Of a DNA stretch of 64,000 nucleotides, positions 44,465 through 56,407 are shown piece by piece. The DNA is from Litsea cubeba (taxonomy: Eukaryota > Streptophyta > Magnoliopsida > Laurales > Lauraceae). Each line of letters starts with the position of its first letter. Within the stretch, counting starts at the first letter, position 1. Under the pieces are notes generated by a model. It was given only the letters and a program-made list of their open reading frames with translations, was not told the DNA's origin and ran no database searches. The position numbers and the translations under genes were made by a program. The stretch is from assembly GCA_012931725.1 (NCBI GenBank), contig CM022944.1, positions 70,263,866-70,327,865 of the forward strand. Direction: 5' to 3'.

Positions 44465-47004
44465 TGATGGACAGCGCTTCTGTTCAGTTCTACCGAGGTC
44501 GGCGGACGTGGGAGTCCGTTTGGGTCCGACCCTTTCGTAACTGGGGGGCAGAGGCGTGCATCAACTTTTTTTTTTTGTGGGTGTGCCAGATTTTTTATTT
44601 TACTTGGAATTGCAAGTGGTGATCCGGAGATCAACCTTCGCAAGTAAAACGAAAATCAACTTCTTTCGAGTTTTCCATTGCACATATTTAAGAAAAGAGA
44701 TATTTTTCTTGATTTGCCATGAAATGCGATTTTTTGGCATTTATAGCCGATTTTTGGCGTTTATAGCCGATTTTACAATTCTTATCAATAACGAAAGACA
44801 AGAGTTTTGATTTTTGTCTCTTTTTGAAAAAATACAAATTACAATGAAAAGTAAGAAAAAGAGGATCTAACTTCTCAGGAGATTGTGGGGGACTCGTTCA
44901 GATTGACGGTCGCAAGCCATATGTGGGCTTCGCCATCATCCATGCAGATGAGAACAGAGGATGCTCTTGATTCGCTTGGCTTGGCTATAACCTCAGGTTT
45001 TTAGAGGACAAAGACCAAAAGGAGGTCCTATGTCCAATAAAAAACCAAGTAAACGGGCTGAAAAGCCACGTCTAAGCCATTGGAGGCAGAAGGAGAAGAC
45101 AAGGACCTTGGGGGGGGGGGGTACCCCCCAAGGGACTTTTGTCACCTTGTAGTGGTGGCTGGTGCAGAACTTTCGCAGAGTTTTCTCTCTTTCTTTCTCT
45201 GGATTTCCTGTGCTTTTTTCTTATCAGGGATCTCTGTTTTATTTTTCCGATCTGGATTCCTTTAGAGTGCTCTCCTATTTATAGGCTCTTGGTAGCCATT
45301 TAGGAGAGTTTATGGGCTTTTATTGTCATTAAGCCGCATAATGGGAGGAGTTACAGGATTTAATTCCTTTATTTTGTAACTCCTTTTTCTTGGCTTCTGA
45401 TTGGCGGGAGGAGATTGAGGGCATTTAATCGCCTTTAATTGCCATGATGGGAGGAGTTTCATGTTTTAAATGTCATGAATCTCTTGACTTGTAACTCCCG
45501 GATGCTTGCTTCTGATTAGGCCGTCCAAAGAAATGGATTAATGGCTGTAATAAAGCTAGTCAATTAATCGCATTAAGTGGTCGCCGAGCAGTTGAAGTAG
45601 AGGGCCGTGCCGCGTCTTTTGGGATTCTTCTGGTGATGATCATCGATGGATCTTCATGTAGATCGACATCGGATGATCATGTAACTTCAGGTATTGGTTG
45701 CCAACAGCGGGTCGGTGCCATCTATCCTGTCGATTTCTCGATCGGTCGGGTAAGCACACTTTTTTGGTTGACCGGTTGGCGATCAATGTTGATTTTGATA
45801 CTCTTGATGATTGACCCGTGTTTTTTACGGATGTCAAAGGATTTAGTGTCTCAAAAGTATGAATTTTGGAAAATCCCAGGGGTCGGACGCTTCGAATCAC
45901 GAAAAACGATGAAAAACGGGGCTTCCGGGGCCCTCCCGGCGATCCCGGGCTCCAGGGTCGCAGGGGCTGGCGACCCTGGGGGTTTTTCCCCCCTTTTGTC
46001 CCGTTTTGTGTCCGTTTTTTATGTTTTTTTATTCTTTTTTCTTCTGTATTTCTTCTTGACATTTTTTATTATTTATTGGCCTAATTCCCCTGTAGAAAAC
46101 CTGATGAGAATCCTTGCATTTTGGTTTGCAAAGTTTCTAATTTTCCGAGAAAGCCGAAGACTTTGTCGCGCAGAGCTGCCGATTTTCCGTCAGAAGCTGA
46201 AACTGGGTCAAACGATGTCGGAATGACCTGAAATTTGGGGTGAAGCCTCCTGAGCAATAAATAAGACCAACCATAGGCTTTTGTTTGAGTTTTTGAAGTC
46301 GTTTGGGGTCCTATCACCAGTAGACTTATTTTTATCGCGATGAAGATGTCGCGGCTTGATGTGCGGTCAACCGATGTCCGATCGACTTGAAATTTGACAG
46401 GGAACCTATTGGAGTCATTTTAAGATGATCCATAGGCTCTGTCTTGGAAACCATGGTTCTGGGGAGCTTCGCCGCCGAGATGCCTGATTTGGCTTCCGAG
46501 CGTCAAAGTCTGGTCAAATGTTGTCGAAATGACGTGAAATTTGACGTGTAGCCCTTTGTAAGTATTTTGAAGCCGTCCATGTGCTCTAACTGATGTGTGA
46601 TGGACTCGGTGGTTTTCATTGCCGAGAGGCTTGATTTAGTTGTTTGAGGGTTGATGTAGGGTTAAACATTGTAAGTTTGACTCGGAACTTGACGTAGAGC
46701 CTTTTGGATGTATTTTGAGACCATCCATCGGCTCTAATCGAAGATTTGGTGTCTCCGATGTTTTCGCCGCCGGGAGCTCCTTTTCAGCTGCCGGAGAAGT
46801 GAAGTTAGGCCAAATGATTTTGAAATGGCCCGAAACTTCTTGTGTACTCCTCTTTTGGCTGTCTTGAAGGATCTTGCAGTTTTTGTTTGATTCTGACAAG
46901 ATTTGATTTTTGGAAGTAGCATTGCCTATTTATGGCAGGCTGCGACTTCATGTAGTTTTCTGGATTTTGAAGAAGCAAAGTGACACATTTTTTTGGTGTC
47001 AACA
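44465..47004 (-). repeat. 5' LTR of element 2 (2540 bp, complete)
   Basis: Begins on the minus strand TGTTGACACC at 47004 and ends TCCATCA at 44465; the primer site follows at 44461. The U3 part holds five degenerate units starting near 46208, 46367, 46513, 46662 and 46810, each like TCAAACGATGTCGGAATGAC, spaced 146-159 bp. Short frames inside are not convincing genes. Confidence 0.85.
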
Positions 47005-47049
47005 GAAACCATGGTAGGACTTGTAGCACTCTTGTTGAGTTGCTTAGGA

Positions 47050-47560
47050 CCGAGACATGACCAGCTGGCTCATCACCAAAGGTGCAATCTCGTTGGCCGA
47101 TTATCTGGTACTCTTACCAAGATGCCATGTGGCCGGATTGGCTCGGTGTTGCTTTTACTAGTCTCAGCACGAGCTTAAAGAAACCAGGACATGACCAGCT
47201 GGCTCGTCACCAGAGGTGTAGTCTCGCTGACCAGCGACCTGGTACTATCACCGAGATGCGCGTGTGGCCTAGCTAGCTCGATGCTGCTTTTGCTAGTCTC
47301 AGCACGACTTTAATGAAATCGGGACATGACCAGCTGGCTCGTCACCAGAGGTGTAATCCTCCTGGCCAGCGATCTGGTACTCTTACGAGATGCGCGTGCG
47401 ACCGAACTGGCGCAATGCTGCTTTTGCTAGTCTCAGCACGAGTTTAATGAAATCGAAACATGACTAGCTGGCTCGTCACCAGAGGTGTAGTCCTCTGGTC
47501 AGCAATATGGTACTGTTACCGAGATGCACGTGCGGCCAAACTGGAGAGTGCACTCCTACC
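47050..47560. repeat. 134-bp tandem repeats of element 1 (right block)
   Basis: Four units start near 47053, 47187, 47322 and 47456, each containing GACATGACCAGCTGGCTCG and TGGTACTCTTACCGAGATGC. They continue the array seen left of element 2 at 25381-25800. Non-coding. Confidence 0.85.
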
Positions 47561-47639
47561 GAGTTCTTTATCTTAGTGAAATTTGAGACCAGTCAAAGAA
47601 CAATGGCTGCTTTTATTGATCTTCAAAAATCGATTACAA

Positions 47640-48850
47640 TTCAAAAGTAAAACTTTTTGAGATGTGTTGCATTCCATGGTCATGGCAGTTTTTTGCCGTC
47701 CATGTCCTCAAGTTTGTATGTCGATTTGCCGGCAGCAGAGATCACTTTGAATGGTCCGTGCCAGTTCGGTGCCGACTTGCCTTGGTTTGGTTCTTTGTCT
47801 GCAGGGAGTGTCTTCTTTAGGACCAGCTCTCCAACTGAGAATTTCCTCTCTTTGACTCTTTGGTTATAGCCCCTAGCCAACTGTTGCTCTTAGGCAGCCA
47901 GGCGGATGGCTGCTGCTTCTGTGCGTTCTTCGGCTATGTCTAGCTCTCGAGTCAAATTTATCTCGTTTTGGCCTTAGTCGAAGAGTTCCGATCTCAAGGT
48001 CGGGAGGCCGACCACGAGTGGAATTACGGCTTCCATCCCATAGGCTTCGGAGAAAGGCGTTGCCGAGGTGGACCGTCTTGGAGTCGTCCTATATGCCAAC
48101 ATGACACTTGAGAGTTCTTCCACCCATCTCCCTTTGGCTCAGTCAAGCCTCTTCTTGAGTCCGTCGAGCACCACCTTGTTGGAGATTTCAGCTTGACCAT
48201 TGCTCTGAGGATAGGCCGGAGTAGAATAGTGATTTCTGATGCCGAGCCCTTGACAAAAGTTTTTGAAGAGGTTAGAATCGAACTGGGTCCCATTGTCCGA
48301 GATCAGAGCTCGATGAATGCCAAGCCTTATGATGATGTTCTTTCATATGAAGTTTTTTGAATCATGCTCGGTGATGGAAGACAATGCTTCTGCTTCTATC
48401 CATTTGGTGAAGTAATCGGTGGCCACTACCAGCCACCTCTTATTCCCTGAAGCTCGGTGGAGAGGTCCCACGATGTCTAACCCCCACTAGGCGAACGGCC
48501 ATGGGCTAGAGAGTGGACTCAAATCTTGCGCTGGCTGATGAAGAGAATGTGAGAACTTTTGGCATTTCTCGCACTTCATGGCATATAGCTGAGCATCCTT
48601 CTGCATGTATGGCCACCAGTAGCCTTGGCTGATAGCCCGGTACGCTAGTGACCAACCTCTGATGTGGCTACCACAGATTCCTTTGTGAATTTCATAGAGA
48701 AAGTCTTCAACTCTACTTAGGGGCCAGTGAATGACTTCCTGTAGAGTTTGCCTTCTGGAGATAGCCAAAACCAGGCTACTTTGAGCCTGATTTTGTGAGC
48801 TTCATTCTTGTCCTCCGGAAGTCGATCGTCTTTGAGGTATGAGATGATCA
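47640..48850 (-). pseudogene. Element 1 integrase
   Basis: On the minus strand from about 48768: zinc domain with HKGICGSHIRGWSLAYRAIS and MKCEKCQKF, then the core with Asp in WGLDIVGPLHRASGNKRW, Asp in ISDNGTQFDSNLFKNF and Glu in SNGQAEISNKVV, then MLAYRTTPRRSTSATPF and the C-terminal module RKFSVGELVLKKTLP, NWHGPFKVISAAGKSTYKL to about 47680. Several stops (about 48485, 48360, 48150, 47975) and frame changes break it. Confidence 0.85.
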
Positions 48851-48857
48851 GGTCCAT

Positions 48858-49360
48858 CTAGTTCAGATCGAGATCAACACACTGAATCTGCCAAGGTGGA
48901 TGAAGCTCTATGCTCGGTCTTCCAATCGATTCTACTTCGATAATTCTTTTCCTTCCTGCCTCGACAGCGGAGGCCAGGTTGGCGAGAGCATCCGCATGGG
49001 AATTGGAGTCTCTACCGACCTGCTTGACTTCAGCTTTTTTGAACTGAGCGAGGAGCTTTTTCGCAAGAGCGAGATAGGTTGCCATCTTGTCGTCCCGAGC
49101 CTGGTAATCTCCATTCAATTGGTTCATCACCATTTGTGAATCACTAAAAACTACCAGTTGCTGTGCCCCTAGGATTTTGGCGTTATTTAGTCCTGCAATT
49201 AGAGCTTCATACTCGGCTTCATTGTTGGACGCCTTGAAGTCGAGAGTTAAGGCTTGCTCGATAACCAGTCCTTCCGGAGATTGGAGGACTATACCGGCGT
49301 CAGCTCTTCTGGAGGTAGAGGATCCGTCTACAAAGACCTTCCAAGCTGAAGCAATGAATT
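48858..49360 (-). pseudogene. Element 1 second RNase H (archaeal-type)
   Basis: Minus strand: WKVFVDGSSTSRRADAG (first Asp, about 49340), NNEAEYEALIAGLNNAKILG (Glu), VVFSDSQMVMNQLNGDYQAR (second Asp) and RDSNSHADALANLASAV (last Asp). The duplicate RNase H confirms the Tat lineage for element 1. Confidence 0.85.
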
Positions 49361-49370
49361 ATTTCCAAGA

Positions 49371-50766
49371 TCACTCTTCTTCGGTATCGGTGACTTCGTC
49401 CTTACTCCCCCCCAGTTCGGTGTCGAGCGAGGTCGGTGTCAAACTTGGAGAGATGAACTCCACAATGAAGTCCGCCAAAACCTGAGCCTTGATCGCCGTT
49501 CTGGGCTGATACCGGATATCATATTGCCCCAGTTCGACGGCCCATTTAGATACTCTTCCAGAGAAGTCGGCCTTTTTGAAAAGGGATCCGAGTGGATGCT
49601 CTGTGACAACCATTATGGTGTAGGTCTAGAAGTAGTGGGAGAGCTTGCAAGAAGCACTAACGAGAGCCAACGCAAGTTTTTCCATCGGCAAGTACCTAGT
49701 TTTAGCATCAAAAAGGATCTTGCTCGTATAATATATGGGCTTCTGCTGCCTGCCTTCTTCTCTGACAAGTACCGAACTCACTGCATAATCCGAGACCGCC
49801 AGGTATAGATAAAGTACTTCTCCCTGTTTCGGAGTTGAAAGCAGGTGTGGTGAGGCGAGGTAAGCTTTGAGCTCCTGTAAGGCTTGGTCGCACTCCGGGG
49901 TCCACTGGAATTTGAGGCTTTTCCTCAACAGCTGGAAGAAAGGTCGGCACTTTTCCGAGGCTCGGCTGATGAAGCGATTGAGCATGGTAGCCATGTCGGT
50001 GAGCCTCTGGACCTGCTTCGCCGAGGTTGGGCTCTGTATCCCCTGAATCGCCGAGATCTGATCTGGGTTTGCTTCGATTCCTCTTCTCACGACCAAGCTT
50101 CCCAAGAATTTGCCGGAGCCGACACCAAAAGCACACTTTGAGGCGTTCAATTTGAGTTTAAACTTCTTGAGGATGTCAAACACTTGACGTAGGTCTGTCA
50201 AGTGGTCCTACGACTTCTTAGATTTGACGACCATGTCGTCAATGTAGGCCTCCATAATTTTGCCGAGTTGGGCCTAGAACATTTTAGTGACCAATCTCTG
50301 GTAGGTCGATCCTGCGTTTTTTTAACCCAAATGGCATCACTTTATAGCAGTAGATGCCTCTAGGTGTTATGAACGCGGTCTTCTCTTCATCGAGCTCATA
50401 CATCAGTATCTGATGGTAACCTCGATAGGCATCGAGAAAACTCATTCTGTCGTGGCCAGCTGTGGCGTCGATCATTTGGTCGATCTTCGGGAGCGGAAAA
50501 CAGTCTTTTGGACACGCCTTGTTGAGGTCGGTGAAGTCTACGCAGCCTCTCCATTTTCCGGTCTTCTTCCTGACTACCACCGTGTTCGCCAGCCAGTCTG
50601 GATATTGGACTTCCTTGATTGCTCTGGCCTTTAGCAGCTTCTCGACTTCATCGATTACGGCTTCTGTTTGCGGCACGCCTGTTCTGCGAGCTTTTTGGAC
50701 AACAGGCTTGTGTTTGGGGTCCACATTCAGTTTGTGGCACATGACCTCGAGGTCAATGACAGGCAT
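49371..50766 (-). pseudogene. Element 1 reverse transcriptase and first RNase H
   Basis: From 50766: VDPKHKPVVQKARRTGVPQT, KTGKWRGCVDFTDLNKACPK, MSFLDAYRGYHQILM and YCYKVMPFGLK. Here a run of seven A where six are expected (complement of 50317-50323) shifts the frame. The catalytic AYIDDMVVKSKK follows (about 50221-50255), then KCAFGVGSGKFLGSLVVRRG and the RNase H part (FQWTPECDQALQELKAYLAS, KPIYYTSKILFDAKTRYLPM, DFIVEFISP). Stops occur around 50275, 50210 and 49625. It is dead as an enzyme. Confidence 0.88.
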
Positions 50767-50799
50767 CTCATAGGGGGTCCAAGCGGAGGCTTCTTTGTT

Positions 50800-51400
50800 C
50801 TATAACAAGAAGTCTAGGAGCTCGGCCCTTTTAGGCTCGGCGAGCTGGTTTCCGAGCAGGAAATATCTCTCAGGTTCATTAGGGTTGATCCTGATCTCGG
50901 TTGGATCCTCGATACTCTTCTGTTCGGGATCCCGACCAACCTTGTTCAGCTCTGCTTCCAGCTCGGTCATATGTACCTGTCGTGGCTCCTCTTCGCCAGG
51001 TACGACGGCCATCAGGCACTGCTTGGCCATCTGTTGTTCGCCTTTGACCGTAATCACCTCCACGAGAATTTGAGCTTCTGGTGGTGGGTAGAAGGGACAG
51101 CTTCCATGCTGTGCAGCCAGGTCCTCCCCATTATGGCATTGTATGGGGATGGTGTATCCACCACGAGGAAGTCGGCCATCAAGGAGGGGCCTTTGATTTG
51201 GACTTTCAGGGAAACTTTCCCCTTAGGATACACAGGCTTGGCACTGAAGCCTACCAGGGGAGTGCGTGCCTCCTGCAAGTCTTCCTCTCTGAGGCCCATT
51301 TTCTTGAAGCAATTGAAATAGAGGATCTCAGATGAGCTGTCGGGGTCACGATCAGCGGGTCGTTATGGGGGAGCTGGACTCCTTCCGGGTCCTTCTCAGG
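50800..51400 (-). pseudogene. Element 1 aspartic protease, catalytic motif deleted
   Basis: Minus strand: HNDPLIVT near 51360, then directly DSSSEILYFNCFKKMGL, VPYPKGKVSLKVQIKGPSL-like sequence and FLVVDTPSPYNAIMGRTWLH (51299-51054), the second protease motif. In relatives 15 or so residues with the D-N/T-G active site stand between LIVT and SSSEIL; here they are missing, so an internal deletion removed the catalytic Asp. A linker to RT follows at 51063-50800. Confidence 0.65.
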
Positions 51401-53351
51401 GAACCAGATCTTTGGGCTCTTTTTCCGAGCTTTCTTAGGAGCTGGTCCGAGCTTGGCCGTCATTACCTGTTTGCCGTGTGAAGCCCTCCTAGCCTCGGCA
51501 CGAGCCTGGTTACTCCCCTTAGGGGCGGGGGCTAGGTGAATGACGTTGATGATTCTTTCTGACTCATCACTCTCCTGACCTTTTTCCTCTCGGCGTTGAG
51601 CTCGGTTATCATTCATGTTCCCTCCTTCCTTGATATAGTCCTTCAAATACCCATCCTCGACGAGCTTCTCAAAGTGCGACTTGGGGGACATGCAGTCTTC
51701 GGTCTTGTGCCCATTCTGTTTGTGGTAGGCATAGAACTTACTTTGGTCGCGGGTGGAGGGATCGCCTCTAATGGGCTGCGGCCAGCTGAAGTAAGGCTGC
51801 GTCTTGATCTTGTTGAGGAGCCTATAGATCGGCTCTTTTAAGATTGTATTGACTGCCTTGAAGGCTGTGATGGCTGGCTGCCCTTCTTTGGCTTTGTGAG
51901 CTTGCTTGAACTTTTTGCCGCCTCCCGAGTTGGGAAACGAGACCTTTGCCGAGCTGGTTGAAGTCCGGTTTCGGTCCGTCTCCTCCTTCCGAGATGACTT
52001 CTTCTCCTTCTTGGAGGCTCTGTCTTCGCATGAGAAACCGAAACTCTCGCGAGCTCGAATCTCATCCTCTTCATGCTCGATGAACCGGCTCACCCTAGCC
52101 ATGAGAGCTTTCATCGAGGCCACTGGGTTCCGGATCAAGTCCTTTCGGAGCTCGTTGCCTGGCAGTAGATATTGCTGGAAATGTGACCGCCACTTCCTAA
52201 GTGGCGTTTTCAACTTGGCTATAGACCGTCCATAATCTTTTAGCGAACTGAGTGATGCCCTCGCTCTGCCTCATTCTGAGAGCCATTATATCGGCATCTG
52301 TTCTGGGGATAACCCTGTGCGCTTGAAACTTCTCCAAAAAGGAGCTTCGAAGCTATCGCCAGTTTGAAATCGATCCCTCCGGAAGTGCGTAGAACCATCT
52401 CAGGGTGAGGTCTCACATACTCGAGGAAAAGACCCTACAGTTCGAGTGGCCGATGTCACCCCAAATCGACATCCTTTGAGTAAAATGCCGAAGATGCGCT
52501 GTTGGGTCTGAGGTTCAGTTGTAAAGGACGAATCTCGGAAAGCTGAATTTCTCAGGGAGGAGATAGTCCTTTATCTCCCGAGAGAAAGGGGATACACCGA
52601 GGTCCTCGGGGTCACAAGCGTCTAGCTGGCCTCGGATGAAGCCAGCTACCTCCATGTTGTGCAGGATCGTTTGCTTGACATGCTTGTCAAGCCATTCTCT
52701 CAAGTCGTCTCTATATTCTGGTATAATTCCCAACCTTCTCTTCGAATGGTTGTTACTGGAGCTCTCATCATGAACTCGGTTACACTTATTCTCTTCCAGT
52801 ATATGCCTCAGATCTGGTTCGGCTCGAGGAGCTTGCCTGCTTCTGGGAGGTAGGCTCGCAGGCTTCGCCTTTTTCTGGTTAGACGTTGTGGGTTTCGCCC
52901 TCTTCTAGAGTTGCTGCTGGAGCTGTTGGATCACCTTATCCATCTCCTGGATGAGAAGGTTTTGGGCCCTGATATCTGCAAGGTAAGGATTTCCATCATT
53001 GTAGTCATCGTCAGCCTGGCGATGAGATTGGTGTGGTCCATCTACCACTGGAAATGCATCCCGCCTGGGCCTCTCTTGTAGTAAAGGATCCTTTCCTAGG
53101 GAAGACTCCCGTCAGAGGCAGTGGGGAGGCGCTACCTCTTCTTCTGAAGGTGAATCTAACTGATCCTAGAGTTTTTCAACGATGATCGGGACAAAGAGGT
53201 GTTCTTCGAGATGCTCTTCGACCTCAGCTGCACCAAACTTCGTCCCGGGCCTCCTCTGATGAGGGGCGGACAATGGTGATCCTGGAGGAAGCAGCGGCAG
53301 TGGTGGTATCGTTTTTGGAAATTTTTTGCCTTTCTTAGTTCTGGAAGGCAT
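51360..53351 (-). pseudogene. Element 1 gag
   Basis: Starts MPSRTKKGKKFPKTIPPLPL at 53351, about 48 bp after the LTR. A Pro/acidic region is followed by FIRGQLDACDPEDLGVSPFS (52650), the capsid core with LRSSFLEKFQAHR and MALRMRQSEGITQFAKR (about 52380-52230), RNPVASMKALMARVSRFIEH, then a Ser/Lys/Glu-rich part and a degenerate zinc knuckle, FYAYHKQNGHKTEDC (about 51720). Stops and frame changes near 53170, 52900, 52440 and 52230 break it. Confidence 0.8.
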
Positions 53352-53398
53352 GGTGTAAGGAAAGATGTTTGTATCTATTTCCCACAGATGGCTCCAAT

Positions 53399-54195
53399 TG
53401 TAAGTGCCTAAAAATTACGAACTTAGTTGAATAGGATTGGGATGAGGTTTAACTCTCCGAAATGAAGGTAGCGTACCTTGAACCTGAAAAGGGAGAAGAA
53501 GAGAGAGACAGTCAAAGACCCTAGCTATAGTCAGCGCAAGGTTCTCCAATGCCTAAGTCAGTATGAGAACTCAACAGTAAGTTGGAAATTTGGAGAGACA
53601 GATTAAGGGTGCTAATATTGTTTCACATACCTTGGAATAGAGTTGGAGTCCTCTATTTATAGGAGAAACAGTTGACATGGGTTGGTGGAGCTCATGATGA
53701 AACCTAGTACCTTGAGAGGCATAGTCACATCAACCCATATCACATTAAATGCCAATCCAATCGGCCCGCCTTTCATTAAATGAAGGTCTTATCGGGCCAT
53801 ATCCTGTTGACTTCTTGGGCTTAGACTCATCGGGCCTTGCTTGGAGCCATACCCTGACGTAGACGTAGCCACTGGGAGCCTTTCTGTCAGGAATGATGGG
53901 CAGCATGGCGCGCTCCTGCAAGTGCCTTCTGTCTTTGTCGCACGTCCCATGACGTGGCTGAATACAGTTGTCAGTACCCGTCTCGACTAGCATGTTGGTG
54001 TAGTGACCGAGATGCATGTCCGAGGCCTAGATATGCTGCCGTTGTTGGGAGCTACCGAGCTCAACAGCAAGCTAAACGTCGGTTGGCGCCTTAGTATTAT
54101 TGCCGGGGTACGCGTGGTCGAGGCCGAGACATGTTTAGCCGGTAATCTTACCGGGGCTAACGTAATCTTGGTGTTCTTGGAAATATCCCCACACA
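53399..54195 (-). repeat. 5' LTR of element 1
   Basis: Begins TGTGTGGGGATATTTCC on the minus strand at 54195 and ends at 53399. ATTTGGAGCCATCTGTGGG follows inward (53398-53380), the primer site. The flank ATTTA at 54196-54200 duplicates 21248-21252. Confidence 0.88.
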
Positions 54196-54200
54196 ATTTA

Positions 54201-54521
54201 TTTATTATTTTGTCCAAACATTTCCTAACAAAGCCTGAACAACTAATAAAAATCCTAGCCCAGTCCGGCCCAAACGGATTCGCTAAATGGGCAGGATTGG
54301 GCCTCATAATTACGAACCATCGTGGGCTCGGACCAGATATGGGCTTGTGTTTCTAAGTCAGGCTAGGCCTAAATATGCCTCATCCCAGCCCAGCCCAAGA
54401 ATGCTCTTATATAGGTGAGAGGACCATCTGCACACACAAGGAGAGGACCCAAGGATCTAGTTCCAACGACTAGGCTCTCCCTTTATTTTAAAAATTAAGA
54501 TTCCTTAATGGCTGAAATTCA
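54201..54521. other. Right flank of the Tat insertion
   Basis: Continuation of the degenerate GGCCC/GGGCT-rich repeat seen left of 21252 (CAGCCCAGCCCAAG at about 54388). No gene. Confidence 0.4.
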
Positions 54522-55298
54522 AGGGGCATTTGAAAACTCTACATTAGCTCTTAATTTATGATTTAAAGCTTATTTACATGTTATATCATTTGATAAACCT
54601 CTAATTGCATCTTCTATTTTTAATCTTTTCTAAAAATTAGAGCTTTTGCTTCTAAAAAAAAGTCAGACATTTGGAAACTCTAGTCTAATTAATAAGGTCA
54701 AAAGTAAAGGCTTGAAATTTTAAGTTCTAATTTACAATTAGTTTGTTTGGTGAAATTATATAAAAAGGCTTTTTGTATATACCTCCTAGGATTTGTAGGA
54801 TTTGTAAATAGGCCCATGAGATTTTAGTATTTGTAAATAGGCTCTTACCTTTTCTTTTTAATACTCTTCATGTCTCCAAAATCAATATTCCTAACAAGAA
54901 TGGACAGCTACCATAAGATTTGTGCTGGATTTTTATATAAATGACAGCTTTGCCCTTACATTCATTAAACAAAAATGAGTATATTATTATTTGTAAAAAT
55001 ACAATTATTTCATCTCAAGTCCCAATATTTCTCTCAGTATCTCTCTCATGCAAATGATCATGAGTGGACCCAAGTACAAGGGATGGGGACGGAAGTCTGA
55101 AGCCCCCACCTATATCTAAGAAAAGTTTAATAGTGCATTTTACATTGTAAATTTTAAAAGGTGACTGGGCCCTAATTCAGTTTTTCTTTCTATAATTTTA
55201 CCATACAAATTAATTAAAAATTATAACTTATAAATTAGAGTTTATTTTAGACATTAATTAGCTTTTATTAATTAGACTAGAGTTTCCAAACAGCCCCT
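54522..55298. mobile_element. TIR element (hAT-like MITE), possibly two nested copies
   Basis: The left end AGGGGCATTTGAAAACTCTA (54522) pairs with the right end TAGAGTTTCCAAACAGCCCCT (to about 55299). A second forward copy of the terminus, TTTGGAAACTCTAGTCTAAT, occurs at 54670, so one element may have inserted into or recombined with another. AT-rich, non-coding; target duplication not found. Confidence 0.5.
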
Positions 55299-56407
55299 TA
55301 GTTTTATACATATATAATTGGACTGTAGTTGGGTCAAAAAATATCCCAAGTCTGATCCATTTTTTTTACCAGATCTGGATCTAATTCTATATCCGTTTTT
55401 CTCCTAATGGATCTGTCTTCTAGGATATTTGGGTACCAAATTAGATCCGATCGTTAGGATATGATAACTCTTTAATTCTTACTTAACTTTCTCAATTAGA
55501 TGTATGGCTTTGGCATGTTGGTGAAACTCACTAACCTCTCCAAATAGAAGGGTAGATTGAAGGTTACCCAAATATTGAAAATCAATTTCTTTTGATACTC
55601 ACAAACTGATTTTTTTTACAGAAAAGTTACAAATAAACCACCAGAGTTTTGTGACATTCACTAACTGTTATTGTTTGGAATTTCATGTCATTATACTTTT
55701 TTATATATAGCTAATCCACAATCTCGTCTATTTTTTCCCTTTTCCTTTTCAGCAATAGAATGCCAGTATGCCACACTTTATTTTTCTTTTTGCTTTGCCC
55801 TGAGACATACAAGCAGATTCTACTACTAACTACGCGAATGATTTCAAAAACAAGCAAGATTCTACGGCAGACTCCAAAACAGATCCCACAAGGGCCTGAA
55901 ATACTGTTTTTTTTTTTTTCCTCTTGCGAGGTATCTCTCAGTAGAAAGTTACAGCTACATTAAAAACAACATAAATAAATGTCTAAAAAGCAATACTCCC
56001 AACAAGAAAGATCCACAATGAGCTGTTGCAATCTCCCCGAATCTGTGATTGGGAATCTAGAGGAAGAAGAAAAGAACATGATGAAAACCAACAAGAATAG
56101 GACATGTGACAACAAAGGTCCAAAGATCTATCACAATCTTGCTAGATGTGAAAAACTCATTTAGAACCCGTTTGCCTACTTATTGAATGCCTGGGAATTC
56201 ATAATGAAGTAGGTTCTAAGTAGTATTTAAGAGATGTAAATGGAACCCTCACTTTTCCAATAAATGATTAACTAGAGTGATGGCTTAAGGCCATTATAGC
56301 TAGTAGTCTAAGCAAAAACATAAGGGTGAATTCATTCAATCAAAGGTCATTTCAAACAAAAAGTTTGCACGAGGGTTCATAAGAGGGAGCCGTTTTCAAT
56401 AAGAGCT
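55299..56407. other. Intergenic, no recognised gene
   Basis: AT-rich DNA with a T run at about 55909-55918. A 61-codon frame at 55979-56164 has no similarity I recognise. Confidence 0.45.

Larger units (their letters stand above)
26805..47004 (-). mobile_element. Element 2: Tat-lineage Ty3/gypsy retrotransposon nested in element 1
   Basis: The left LTR starts TGATGGACAGCGC at 26805; the right LTR ends GGTGTCAACA at 47004 (minus strand TGTTGACACC). Both sides are flanked by GAAAC (26800-26804 and 47005-47009). On the minus strand from the right: LTR, primer site (complement of 44444-44461, TGGCACACCCGGTGGGAC), long repeat-rich leader, gag, linker, protease, G-patch-like segment, RT, RNase H, second RNase H, integrase, tandem repeats, an antisense multi-exon gene and a truncated LTR. 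The LTRs differ at about 8 of the first 200 positions by eye, fewer than those of element 1, as the nesting order requires. It is about 20.2 kb with the MITE in its gag. Confidence 0.9.
21253..54195 (-). mobile_element. Element 1: Tat-lineage Ty3/gypsy retrotransposon (interrupted)
   Basis: LTRs of 794 and 797 bp, both TGTAAGTGCC to CCCCACACA on the plus strand, are flanked by identical 5-bp duplications ATTTA (21248-21252 and 54196-54200). The minus-strand order from the right is LTR, primer site (53381-53398, complement begins TGGAGCCATCTGTGGG), gag, protease, RT, RNase H, second RNase H, integrase, tandem repeats, an antisense extra gene, polypurine tract and LTR. Two RNase H domains and the extra gene define the Tat lineage. 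Element 2 is inserted at 26805. Without it the element is about 12.7 kb. The LTRs show roughly 15-20 differences in their first 200 bp by eye, so this is an old copy, and pol is frameshifted. Confidence 0.9.

Noticed and set aside
47053..47560. Regular direct repeats considered as a CRISPR-like array
   Set aside because: Units are 134 bp, adjacent without spacers, and lie in a plant retrotransposon.
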